From Auanema rhodensis (lineage: Eukaryota > Nematoda > Chromadorea > Rhabditida > Rhabditidae), in the NCBI GenBank assembly GCA_964057225.1, contig CAXKVF010000080.1:124001-188000 (forward strand): a stretch of 64,000 nt of DNA. The letters are read 5' to 3'. Below the pieces are notes generated by a model. It searched no databases. It was not told the origin of the DNA and saw nothing but the letters and a program-made list of their open reading frames with translations. Numbering within the stretch: position 1 is the stretch's first letter; the number at the start of each line of letters is the position of its first letter. Below are positions 1 through 13,500 of this stretch, one piece after another. Position numbers and translations under genes: made by a program.

Positions 1-83
1 TGAAAGATAAAGAGATGCGGTTTTCAAAATTAGATTCCCCATGTCCATATTAGTCTGAAAACAAATTTTTATTGATATTGGTT

Positions 84-96
84 CATGGTAACCATG
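84..96. repeat. Satellite dyad CATGGTAACCATG (example copy)
   Basis: A 13-base near-perfect palindrome: 6-bp arms CATGGT and ACCATG around a single central A. It recurs in almost every monomer. The base triplet just before it is one of the main subfamily markers, but the palindrome itself stays constant except in rare copies, such as CGTGG at about 3605 and 4309 and TATGG at about 3.6 kb before the LINE. The constancy may hint at a protein-binding or structural role. Confidence 0.8.
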
Positions 97-116
97 ACTT
101 TGAAATTTACGTGAAC

Positions 117-136
117 TTTAATTTATGCTAATTAAA
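117..136. repeat. Satellite hairpin dyad, AT-rich (example copy)
   Basis: TTTAATT (117-123) and AATTAAA (130-136) are exact reverse complements separated by six bases (TATGCT). The dyad is present in most monomers. Copies with TTAATGC instead of TTTATGC change only the loop edge. It could extrude as a small cruciform. The LINE 3' junction falls inside this dyad, between monomer positions 118 and 121. Confidence 0.75.
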
Positions 137-140
137 TGTA

Positions 141-154
141 CACGTGATGTGCAC
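141..154. repeat. Satellite CACGTG/GTGCAC element (example copy)
   Basis: CACGTG (141-146) is followed three bases later by the palindrome GTGCAC (149-154), and preceded by the overlapping palindrome TGTACA (137-142). This cluster of 6-bp palindromes is among the least variable parts of the monomer by eye; one exception is the copy near 10885, and GTGAAC variants occur at about 36192, 42352, 46400 and 50800. Confidence 0.75.
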
Positions 155-170
155 TTGGTATGTAACTCGC

Positions 171-180
171 TTCACGTGAA
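171..180. repeat. Satellite palindrome TTCACGTGAA (example copy)
   Basis: A perfect 10-bp palindrome with a CACGTG core, once per monomer. CACGTG is the canonical E-box/G-box bound by bHLH proteins; binding here is inference. A few copies break it: TTCACTTGAA at about 3344, 4048, 4752 and 5456, and CACGTAAAAG near 32697 and 33577. Confidence 0.8.
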
Positions 181-3169
181 AGATAAAGAGATGCGGTTTT
201 CAAAATTAGATTCCCCATGTCCATATTAGTCTAAAAACAAATTTTTATTGATATTGGTGCATGGTAACCATGACTTTGAAATTTACGTGAACTTTAATTT
301 ATGCTAATTAAATGTACACGTGATGTGCACTTGGTATGTAATTCGCTTCACGTGAAAGATAAAGAGATGCGGTTTTCAAAATTAGATTCCCCATGTCCAT
401 ATTAGTCTAAAAACAAATTTTTATTGATATTGGTTCATGGTAACCATGACTTTGAAATTTACGTGAACTTTAATTAATGCTAATTAAATGTACACGTGAT
501 GTGCACTTGGTATGTAACTCGCTTCACGTGAAAGATAAAGAGATGCGGTTTTCAAAATTAGATTCCCCATGTCCATATTAGTCTAAAAACAAATTTTTAT
601 TGATATTGCTTCATGGTAACCATGACTTTGAAATTTACGTGAACTTTAATTTATGCTAATTAAATGTACACGTGATGTGCACTTGGTATGTAACTCGCTT
701 CACGTGAAAGATAAAGAGATGCGGTTTTCAAAATTAGATTCCCCATGTCCATATTAGTCTAAAAACAAATTTTTATTGATATTGGTTCATGGTAACCATG
801 ACTTTGAAATTTACGTGAACTTTAATTTATGCTAATTAAATGTACACGTGATGTGCACTTGGTATGTAACTCGCTTCACGTGAAAGATAAAGAGATGCGG
901 TTTTCAAAATTAGATTCCCCATGTCCATATTAGTCTAAAAACAAATTTTTATTGATATTGGTGCATGGTAACCATGACTTTGAAATTTACGTGAACTTTA
1001 ATTTATGCTAATTAAATGTACACGTGATGTGCACTTGGTATGTAACTCGCTTCACGTGAAAGATAAAGAGATGCGGTTCTCAAAATTAGATTCCCCATGT
1101 CCATATTAGTCTAAAAACAAATTTTTATTGATATTGGTGCATGGTAACCATGACTTTGAAATTTACGTGAACTTTAATTTATGCTAATTAAATGTACACG
1201 TGATGTGCACTTGGTATGTAACTCGCTTCACGTGAAAGATAAAGAAATGCGGTTTTCAAAATTAGATTCCCCATGTCCATATTAGTCTAAAAACAAATTT
1301 TTATTGATATTGGTTCATGGTAACCATGACTTTGAAATTTACGTGAACTTTAATTTATGCTAATTAAATGTACACGTGATGTGCACTTGGTATGTAACTC
1401 GCTTCACGTGAAAGATAAAGAGATGCGGTTTTCAAAATTAGATTCCCCATGTCCATATTAGTCTAAAAACAAATTTTTATTGATATTGGTTCATGGTAAC
1501 CATGACTTTGAAATTTACGTGAACTTTAATTAATGCTAATTAAATGTACACGTGATGTGCACTTGGTATGTAACTCGCTTCACGTGAAAGATAAAGAGAT
1601 GCGGTTTTCAAAATTAGATTCCCCATGTCCATATTAGTCTAAAAACAAATTTTTATTGATATTGCTTCATGGTAACCATGACTTTGAAATTTACGTGAAC
1701 TTTAATTTATGCTAATTAAATGTACACGTGATGTGCACTTGGTATGTAACTCGCTTCACGTGAAAGATAAAGAGATGCGGTTTTCAAAATTAGATTCCCC
1801 ATGTCCATATTAGTCTAAAAACAAATTTTTATTGATATTGCTTCATGGTAACCATGACTTTGAAATTTACGTGAACTTTAATTTATGCTAATTAAATGTA
1901 CACGTGATGTGCACTTGGTATGTAACTCGCTTCACGTGAAAGATAAAGAGATGCGGTTTTCAAAATTAGATTCCCCATGTCCATATTAGTCTAAAAACAA
2001 ATTTTTATTGATATTGGTGCATGGTAACCATGACTTTGAAATTTACGTGAACTTTAATTTATGCTAATTAAATGTACACGTGATGTGCACTTGGTATGTA
2101 ACTCGCTTCACGTGAAAGATAAAGAGATGCGGTTTTCAAAATTAGATTCCCCATGTCCATATTAGTCTGAAAACAAATTTTTATTGATATTGGTTCATGG
2201 TAACCATGACTTTGAAATTTACGTGAACTTTAATTTATGCTAATTAAATGTACACGTGATGTGCACTTGGTATGTAACTCGCTTCACGTGAAAGATAAAG
2301 AGATGCGGTTTTCAAAATTAGATTCCCCATGTCCATATTAGTCTAAAAACAAATTTTTATTGATATTGGTGCATGGTAACCATGACTTTGAAATTTACGT
2401 GAACTTTAATTTATGCTAATTAAATGTACACGTGATGTGCACTTGGTATGTAATTCGCTTCACGTGAAAGATAAAGAGATGCGGTTTTCAAAATTAGATT
2501 CCCCATGTCCATATTAGTCTAAAAACAAATTTTTATTGATATTGGTTCATGGTAACCATGACTTTGAAATTTACGTGAACTTTAATTAATGCTAATTAAA
2601 TGTACACGTGATGTGCACTTGGTATGTAACTCGCTTCACGTGAAAGATAAAGAGATGCGGTTTTCAAAATTAGATTCCCCATGTCCATATTAGTCTAAAA
2701 ACAAATTTTTATTGATATTGCTTCATGGTAACCATGACTTTGAAATTTACGTGAACTTTAATTTATGCTAATTAAATGTACACGTGATGTGCACTTGGTA
2801 TGTAACTCGCTTCACGTGAAAGATAAAGAGATGCGGTTTTCAAAATTAGATTCCCCATGTCCATATTAGTCTAAAAACAAATTTTTATTGATATTGGTTC
2901 ATGGTAACCATGACTTTGAATTTTACGTGAACTTTAATTTATGCTAATTAAATGTACACGTGATGTGCACTTGGTATGTAACTCGCTTCACGTGAAAGAT
3001 AAAGAAATGCGGTTTTCAAAATTAGATTCCCCATGTCCATATTAGTCTAAAAACTAATTTTTATTGATATTGCTTCATGGTAACCATGACTTTGAATTTT
3101 ACGTGAACTTTAATTTATGCTAATTAAATGTACACGTGATGTGCACTTGGTATGTAACTCGCTTCACGT

Positions 3170-5460
3170 GAAAGATAAAGAAAGGCGGTTTTCAAAATTA
3201 GATTCCCCATGTCCATATTAGTCTAAAAACTAATTTTTATTGATATTGGTTCATGGTAACCATGACTTTGAAATTTACGTGAACTTTAATTTATGCTAAT
3301 TAAATGTACACGTGATGTGCACTTGGTATGTAACTCGCTTCACTTGAAAGATAAAGAAATGCGGTTTTCAAAATTAGATTCCCCATGTCCATATTAGTCT
3401 AAAAACAAATTTTTATTGATATTGGTTCATGGTAACCATGACTTTGAAATTTACGTGAACTTTAATTTATGCTAATTAAATGTACACGTGATGTGCACTT
3501 GGTATGTAACTCGCTTCACGTGAAAGATAAAGAGATGCGGTTTTCAAAATTAGATTCCCCATGTCCATATTAGTCTAAAATTAAATTTTTATTGATATTG
3601 GTTCGTGGTAACCATGACTTTGAATTTTACGTGAACTTTAATTTATGCTAATTAAATGTACACGTGATGTGCACTTGGTATGTAACTCGCTTCACGTGAA
3701 AGATAAAGAAATGCGGTTTTCAAAATTAGATTCCCCATGTCCATATTAGTCTAAAAACTAATTTTTATTGATATTGGTTCATGGTAACCATGACTTTGAA
3801 ATTTACGTGAACTTTAATTTATGCTAATTAAATGTACACGTGATGTGCACTTGGTATGTAACTCGCTTCACGTGAAAGATAAAGAGATGCGGTTTTCAAA
3901 ATTAGATTCCCCATGTCCATATTAGTCTAAAATTAAATTTTTATTGATATTGGTTCATGGTAACCATGACTTTGAAATTTACGTGAACTTTAATTTATGC
4001 TAATTAAATGTACACGTGATGTGCACTTGGTATGTAACTCGCTTCACTTGAAAGATAAAGAAATGCGGTTTTCAAAATTAGATTCCCCATGTCCATATTA
4101 GTCTAAAAACAAATTTTTATTGATATTGGTTCATGGTAACCATGACTTTGAAATTTACGTGAACTTTAATTTATGCTAATTAAATGTACACGTGATGTGC
4201 ACTTGGTATGTAACTCGCTTCACGTGAAAGATAAAGAGATGCGGTTTTCAAAATTAGATTCCCCATGTCCATATTAGTCTAAAATTAAATTTTTATTGAT
4301 ATTGGTTCGTGGTAACCATGACTTTGAATTTTACGTGAACTTTAATTTATGCTAATTAAATGTACACGTGATGTGCACTTGGTATGTAACTCGCTTCACG
4401 TGAAAGATAAAGAAATGCGGTTTTCAAAATTAGATTCCCCATGTCCATATTAGTCTAAAAACTAATTTTTATTGATATTGGTTCATGGTAACCATGACTT
4501 TGAAATTTACGTGAACTTTAATTTATGCTAATTAAATGTACACGTGATGTGCACTTGGTATGTAACTCGCTTCACGTGAAAGATAAAGAGATGCGGTTTT
4601 CAAAATTAGATTCCCCATGTCCATATTAGTCTAAAATTAAATTTTTATTGATATTGGTTCATGGTAACCATGACTTTGAAATTTACGTGAACTTTAATTT
4701 ATGCTAATTAAATGTACACGTGATGTGCACTTGGTATGTAACTCGCTTCACTTGAAAGATAAAGAAATGCGGTTTTCAAAATTAGATTCCCCATGTCCAT
4801 ATTAGTCTAAAAACAAATTTTTATTGATATTGCTTCATGGTAACCATGACTTTGAAATTTACGTGAACTTTAATTTATGCTAATTAAATGTACACGTGAT
4901 GTGCACTTGGTATGTAACTCGCTTCACGTGAAAGATAAAGAGATGCGGTTTTCAAAATTAGATTCCCCATGTCCATATTAGTCTAAAAACAAATTTTTAT
5001 TGATATTGGTTCATGGTAACCATGACTTTGAATTTTACGTGAACTTTAATTTATGCTAATTAAATGTACACGTGATGTGCACTTGGTATGTAACTCGCTT
5101 CACGTGAAAGATAAAGAAATGCGGTTTTCAAAATTAGATTCCCCATGTCCATATTAGTCTAAAAACTAATTTTTATTGATATTGCTTCATGGTAACCATG
5201 ACTTTGAATTTTACGTGAACTTTAATTTATGCTAATTAAATGTACACGTGATGTGCACTTGGTATGTAACTCGCTTCACGTGAAAGATAAAGAAAGGCGG
5301 TTTTCAAAATTAGATTCCCCATGTCCATATTAGTCTAAAAACTAATTTTTATTGATATTGGTTCATGGTAACCATGACTTTGAAATTTACGTGAACTTTA
5401 ATTTATGCTAATTAAATGTACACGTGATGTGCACTTGGTATGTAACTCGCTTCACTTGAA
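3170..5460 (+). repeat. 704-bp (4-monomer) higher-order repeat
   Basis: The rare substitution CACTTGAAAG occurs at 3344, 4048, 4752 and 5456, each 704 bp (4 x 176) apart. GTTCGTGG occurs at about 3604 and 4308, again 704 apart, and AATTAAA copies fall on a 352/704 pattern. A flanking marker, AAAGGCGG, recurs at 3184 and 5296 (2112 bp) and at 6880 (a further 1584 bp). Together they show a locally amplified tetramer. Confidence 0.8.
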
Positions 5461-7589
5461 AGATAAAGAAATGCGGTTTTCAAAATTAGATTCCCCATGT
5501 CCATATTAGTCTAAAAACAAATTTTTATTGATATTGGTTCATGGTAACCATGACTTTGAAATTTACGTGAACTTTAATTTATGCTAATTAAATGTACACG
5601 TGATGTGCACTTGGTATGTAACTCGCTTCACGTGAAAGATAAAGAAATGCGGTTTTCAAAATTAGATTCCCCATGTCCATATTAGTCTAAAAACTAATTT
5701 TTATTGATATTGGTTCATGGTAACCATGACTTTGAAATTTACGTGAACTTTAATTTATGCTAATTAAATGTACACGTGATGTGCACTTGGTATGTAACTC
5801 GCTTCACGTGAAAGATAAAGAGATGCGGTTTTCAAAATTAGATTCCCCATGTCCATATTAGTCTAAAATTAAATTTTTATTGATATTGGTTCATGGTAAC
5901 CATGACTTTGAATTTTACGTGAACTTTAATTTATGCTAATTAAATGTACACGTGATGTGCACTTGGTATGTAACTCGCTTCACGTGAAAGATAAAGAAAT
6001 GCGGTTTTCAAAATTAGATTCCCCATGTCCATATTAGTCTAAAAACAAATTTTTATTGATATTGGTTCATGGTAACCATGACTTTGAAATTTACGTGAAC
6101 TTTAATTTATGCTAATTAAATGTACACGTGATGTGCACTTGGTATGTAACTCGCTTCACGTGAAAGATAAAGAGATGCGGTTTTCAAAATTAGATTCCCC
6201 ATGTCCATATTAGTCTAAAAACAAATTTTTATTGATATTGGTGCATGGTAACCATGACTTTGAAATTTACGTGAACTTTAATTTATGCTAATTAAATGTA
6301 CACGTGATGTGCACTTGGTATGTAATTCGCTTCACGTGAAAGATAATGAGATGCGGTTTTCAAAATTAGATTCCCCATGTCCATATTAGTCTAAAAACAA
6401 ATTTTTATTGATATTGGTTCATGGTAACCATGACTTTGAAATTTACGTGAACTTTAATTAATGCTAATTAAATGTACACGTGATGTGCACTTGGTATGTA
6501 ACTCGCTTCACGTGAAAGATAAAGAGATGCGGTTTTCAAAATTAGATTCCCCATGTCCATATTAGTCTAAAAACAAATTTTTATTGATATTGCTTCATGG
6601 TAACCATGACTTTGAAATTTACGTGAACTTTAATTTATGCTAATTAAATGTACACGTGATGTGCACTTGGTATGTAACTCGCTTCACGTGAAAGATAAAG
6701 AGATGCGGTTTTCAAAATTAGATTCCCCATGTCCATATTAGTCTAAAAACAAATTTTTATTGATATTGGTTCATGGTAACCATGACTTTGAATTTTACGT
6801 GAACTTTAATTTATGCTAATTAAATGTACACGTGATGTGCACTTGGTATGTAACTCGCTTCACGTGAAAGATAAAGAAAGGCGGTTTTCAAAATTAGATT
6901 CCCCATGTCCATATTAGTCTAAAAACTAATTTTTATTGATATTGGTTCATGGTAACCATGACTTTGAAATTTACGTGAACTTTAATTTATGCTAATTAAA
7001 TGTACACGTGATGTGCACTTGGTATGTAACTCGCTTCACGTGAAAGATAAAGAGATGCGGTTTTCAAAATTAGATTCCCCATGTCCATATTAGTCTAAAA
7101 ACAAATTTTTATTGATATTGCTTCATGGTAACCATGACTTTGAAATTTACGTGAACTTTAATTTATGCTAATTAAATGTACACGTGATGTGCACTTGGTA
7201 TGTAGCTCGCTTCACGTGAAAGATAAAGAGATGCGGTTTTCAAAATTAGATTCCCCATGTCCATATTAGTCTAAAAACAAATTTTTATTGATATTGGTTC
7301 ATGGTAACCATGACTTTGAATTTTACGTGAACTTTAATTTATGCTAATTAAATGTACACGTGATGTGCACTTGGTATGTAACTCGCTTCACGTGAAAGAT
7401 AAAGAAATGCGGTTTTCAAAATTAGATTCCCCATGTCCATATTAGTCTAAAAACAAATTTTTATTGATATTGGTTCATGGTAACCATGACTTTGAAATTT
7501 ACGTGAACTTTAATTTATGCTAATTAAATGTACACGTGATGTGCACTTGGTATGTAACTCGCTTCACGTGAAAGATAAAGAGATGCGGT

Positions 7590-10500
7590 TTTCAAAAATA
7601 GATTCCCCATGTCCATATTAGTCTAAAAACAAATTTTTATTGATATTGGTTCATGGTAACCATGACTTTGAAATTTACGTGAACTTTAATTTATGCTAAT
7701 TAAATGTACACGTGATGTGCACTTGGTATGTAACTCGCTTCACGTGAAAGATAAAGAGATGCGGTTTTCAAAATTAGATTCCCCATGTCCATATTCGTCT
7801 AAAAACAAATTTTTATTGATATTGGTTCATGGTAACCATGACTTTGAATTTTACGTGAACTTTAATTTATGCTAATCAAATGTACACGTGATGTGCACTT
7901 GGTATGTAACTCGCTTCACGTGAAAGATAAAGAGATGCGGTTTTCAAAATTAGATTCCCCATGTCCATATTAGTCTAAAAACAAATTTTTATTGATATTG
8001 CTTCATGGTAACCATGACTTTGAAATTTACGTGAACTTTAATTTATGCTAATTAAATGTACACGTGATGTGCACTTGGTATGTAACTCGCTTCACGTGAA
8101 AGATAAAGAGATGCGGTTTTCAAAATTAGATTCCCCATGTCCATATTAGTCTAAAAACAAATTTTTATTGATATTGGTTCATGGTAACCATGACTTTGAA
8201 TTTTACGTGAACTTTAATTTATGCTAATTAAATGTACACGTGATGTGCACTTGGTATGTAACTCGCTTCACGTGAAAGATAAAGAAATGCGGTTTTCAAA
8301 ATTAGATTCCCCATGTCCATATTAGTCTAAAAACAAATTTTTATTGATATTGGTTCATGGTAACCATGACTTTGAAATTTACGTGAACTTTAATTTATGC
8401 TAATTAAATGTACACGTGATGTGCACTTGGTATGTAACTCGCTTCACGTGAAAGATAAAGAGATGCGGTTTTCAAAATTAGATTCCCCATGTCCATATTA
8501 GTCTAAAAACAAATTTTTATTGATATTGGTTCATGGTAACCATGACTTTGAAATTTACGTGAACTTTAATTTATGCTAATTAAATGTACACGTGATGTGC
8601 ACTTGGTATGTAACTCGCTTCACGTGAAAGATAAAGAGATGCGGTTTTCAAAATTAGATTCCCCATGTCCATATTAGTCTAAAAACAAATTTTTATTGAT
8701 ATTGCTTCATGGTAACCATGACTTTGAATTTTACGTGAACTTTAATTTATGCTAATTAAATGTACACGTGATGTGCACTTGGTATGTAACTCGCTTCACG
8801 TGAAAGATAAAGAAATGCGGTTTTCAAAATTAGATTCCCCATGTCCATATTAGTCTAAAAACAAATTTTTATTGATATTGCTTCATGGTAACCATGACTT
8901 TGAAATTTACGTGAACTTTAATTTATGCTAATTAAATGTACACGTGATGTGCACTTGGTATGTAACTCGCTTCACGTGAAAGATAAAGAGATGCGGTTTT
9001 CAAAATTAGATTCCCCATGTCCATATTAGTCTAAAAACAAATTTTTATTGATATTGCTTCATGGTAACCATGACTTTGAAATTTACGTGAACTTTAATTT
9101 ATGCTAATTAAATGTACACGTGATGTGCACTTGGTATGTAACTCGCTTCACGTGAAAGATAAAGAGATGCGGTTTTCAAAATTAGATTCCCCATGTCCAT
9201 ATTAGTCTAAAAACAAATTTTTATTGATATTGGTTCATGGTAACCATGACTTTGAAATTTACGTGAACTTTAATTAATGCTAATTAAATGTACACGTGAT
9301 GTGCACTTGGTATGTAACTCGCTTCACGTGAAAGATAAAGAGATGCGGTTTTCAAAATTAGATTCCCCATGTCCATATTAGTCTAAAAACAAATTTTTAT
9401 TGATATTGCTTCATGGTAACCATGACTTTGAAATTTACGTGAACTTTAATTAATGCTAATTAAATGTACACGTGATGTGCACTTGGTATGTAACTCGCTT
9501 CACGTGAAAGATAAAGAGATGCGGTTTTCAAAATTAGATTCCCCATGTCCATATTAGTCTAAAAACAAATTTTTATTGATATTGGTGCATGGTAACCATG
9601 ACTTTGAAATTTACGTGAACTTTAATTTATGCTAATTAAATGTACACGTGATGTGCACTTGGTATGTAACTCGCTTCACGTGAAAGATAAAAAGATGCGG
9701 TTTTCAAAATTAGATTCCCCATGTCCATATTAGTCTAAAAACAAATTTTTATTGATATTGGTGCATGGTAACCATGACTTTGAAATTTACGTGAACTTTA
9801 ATTTATGCTAATTAAATGTACACGTGATGTGCACTTGGTATGTAACTCGCTTCACGTGAAAGATAAAGAGATGCGGTTTTCAAAATTAGATTCCCCATGT
9901 CCATATTAGTCTAAAAACAAATTTTTATTGATATTGGTTCATGGTAACCATGACTTTGAAATTTACGTGAACTTTAATTTATGCTAATTAAATGTACACG
10001 TGATGTGCACTTGGTATGTAACTCGCTTCACGTGAAAGATAAAGAGATGCGGTTTTCAAAATTAGATTCCCCATGTCCATATTAGTCTAAAAACAAATTT
10101 TTATTGATATTGCTTCATGGTAACCATGACTTTGAAATTTACGTGAACTTTAATTTATGCTAATTAAATGTACACGTGATGTGCACTTGGTATGTAACTC
10201 GCTTCACGTGAAAGATAAAGAGATGCGGTTTTCAAAATTAGATTCCCCATGTCCATATTAGTCTAAAAACAAATTTTTATTGATATTGGTTCATGGTAAC
10301 CATGACTTTGAATTTTACGTGAACTTTAATTTATGCTAATTAAATGTACACGTGATGTGCACTTGGTATGTAACTCGCTTCACGTGAAAGATAAAGAAAT
10401 GCGGTTTTCAAAATTAGATTCCCCATGTCCATATTAGTCTAAAAACAAATTTTTATTGATATTGGTTCATGGTAACCATGACTTTGAAATTTACGTGAAC

Positions 10501-13500
10501 TTTAATTTATGCTAATTAAATGTACACGTGATGTGCACTTGGTATGTAACTCGCTTCACGTGAAAGATAAAGAGATGCGGTTTTCAAAAATAGATTCCCC
10601 ATGTCCATATTAGTCTAAAAACAAATTTTTATTGATATTGGTTCATGGTAACCATGACTTTGAAATTTACGTGAACTTTAATTTATGCTAATTAAATGTA
10701 CACGTGATGTGCACTTGGTATGTAACTCGCTTCACGTGAAAGATAAAGAGATGCGGTTTTCAAAATTAGATTCCCCATGTCCATATTAGTCTAAAAACAA
10801 ATTTTTATTGATATTGGTTCATGGTAACCATGACTTTGAATTTTACGTGAACTTTAATTTATGCTAATCAAATGTACACGTGATAAGCACTTGGTATGTA
10901 ACTCGCTTCACGTGAAAGATAAAGAGATGCGGTTTTCAAAATTAGATTCCCCATGTCCATATTAGTCTAAAAACAAATTTTTATTGATATTGCTTCATGG
11001 TAACCATGACTTTGAAATTTACGTGAACTTTAATTTATGCTAATTAAATGTACACGTGATGTGCACTTGGTATGTAACTCGCTTCACGTGAAAGATAAAG
11101 AGATGCGGTTTTCAAAATTAGATTCCCCATGTCCATATTAGTCTAAAAACAAATTTTTATTGATATTGGTTCATGGTAACCATGACTTTGAATTTTACGT
11201 GAACTTTAATTTATGCTAATTAAATGTACACGTGATGTGCACTTGGTATGTAACTCGCTTCACGTGAAAGATAAAGAAATGCGGTTTTCAAAATTAGATT
11301 CCCCATGTCCATATTAGTCTAAAAACAAATTTTTATTGATATTGGTTCATGGTAACCATGACTTTGAAATTTACGTGAACTTTAATTTATGCTAATTAAA
11401 TGTACACGTGATGTGCACTTGGTATGTAACTCGCTTCACGTGAAAGATAAAGAGATGCGGTTTTCAAAATTAGATTCCCCATGTCCATATTAGTCTAAAA
11501 ACAAATTTTTATTGATATTGGTTCATGGTAACCATGACTTTGAAATTTACGTGAACTTTAATTTATGCTAATTAAATGTACACGTGATGTGCACTTGGTA
11601 TGTAACTCGCTTCACGTGAAAGATAAAGAGATGCGGTTTTCAAAATTAGATTCCCCATGTCCATATTAGTCTAAAAACAAATTTTTATTGATATTGCTTC
11701 ATGGTAACCATGACTTTGAAATTTACGTGAACTTTAATTTATGCTAATTAAATGTACACGTGATGTGCACTTGGTATGTAACTCGCTTCACGTGAAAGAT
11801 AAAGAGATGCGGTTTTCAAAATTAGATTCCCCATGTCCATATTAGTCTAAAAACAAATTTTTATTGATATTGCTTCATGGTAACCATGACTTTGAAATTT
11901 ACGTGAACTTTAATTTATGCTAATTAAATGTACACGTGATGTGCACTTGGTATGTAACTCGCTTCACGTGAAAGATAAAGAGATGCGGTTTTCAAAATTA
12001 GATTCCCCATGTCCATATTAGTCTAAAAACAAATTTTTATTGATATTGGTTCATGGTAACCATGACTTTGAATTTTACGTGAACTTTAATTTATGCTAAT
12101 TAAATGTACACGTGATGTGCACTTGGTATGTAACTCGCTTCACGTGAAAGATAAAGAAATGCGGTTTTCAAAATTAGATTCCCCATGTCCATATTAGTCT
12201 AAAAACAAATTTTTATTGATATTGGTTCATGGTAACCATGACTTTGAAATTTACGTGAACTTTAATTTATGCTAATTAAATGTACACGTGATGTGCACTT
12301 GGTATGTAACTCGCTTCACGTGAAAGATAAAGAGATGCGGTTTTCAAAATTAGATTCCCCATGTCCATATTAGTCTAAAAACAAATTTTTATTGATATTG
12401 GTTCATGGTAACCATGACTTTGAAATTTACGTGAACTTTAATTTATGCTAATTAAATGTACACGTGATGTGCACTTGGTATGTAACTCGCTTCACGTGAA
12501 AGATAAAGAGATGCGGTTTTCAAAATTAGATTCCCCATGTCCATATTAGTCTAAAAACAAATTTTTATTGATATTGCTTCATGGTAACCATGACTTTGAA
12601 TTTTACGTGAACTTTAATTTATGCTAATTAAATGTACACGTGATGTGCACTTGGTATGTAACTCGCTTCACGTGAAAGATAAAGAAATGCGGTTTTCAAA
12701 ATTAGATTCCCCATGTCCATATTAGTCTAAAAACAAATTTTTTTTGATATTGCTTCATGGTAACCATGACTTTGAAATTTACGTGAACTTTAATTTATGC
12801 TAATTAAATGTACACGTGATGTGCACTTGGTATGTAACTCGCTTCACGTGAAAGATAAAGAGATGCGGTTTTCAAAATTAGATTCCCCATGTCCATATTA
12901 GTCTAAAAACAAATTTTTATTGATATTGCTTCATGGTAACCATGACTTTGAAATTTACGTGAACTTTAATTTATGCTAATTAAATGTACACGTGATGTGC
13001 ACTTGGTATGTAACTCGCTTCACGTGAAAGATAAAGAGATGCGGTTTTCAAAATTAGATTCCCCATGTCCATATTAGTCTAAAAACAAATTTTTATTGAT
13101 ATTGGTTCATGGTAACCATGACTTTGAAATTTACGTGAACTTTAATTAATGCTAATTAAATGTACACGTGATGTGCACTTGGTATGTAACTCGCTTCACG
13201 TGAAAGATAAAGAGATGCGGTTTTCAAAATTAGATTCCCCATGTCCATATTAGTCTAAAAACAAATTTTTATTGATATTGCTTCATGGTAACCATGACTT
13301 TGAAATTTACGTGAACTTTAATTAATGCTAATTAAATGTACACGTGATGTGCACTTGGTATGTAACTCGCTTCACGTGAAAGATAAAGAGATGCGGTTTC
13401 CAAAATTAGATTCCCCATGTCCATATTAGTCTAAAAACAAATTTTTATTGATATTGGTGCATGGTAACCATGACTTTGAAATTTACGTGAACTTTAATTT

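Noticed and set aside
7693-7875. 60-residue ATG-like ORF in the satellite, with sister ORFs at 59573-59755 and 60453-60635
   Set aside because: All three arise because single substitutions remove the TAG in CATATTAGTC (TTCG, TTAT-T and TCAG versions near 7796, 59677 and 60555). The frame cannot continue through a 176-bp unit and there is no other sign of coding.
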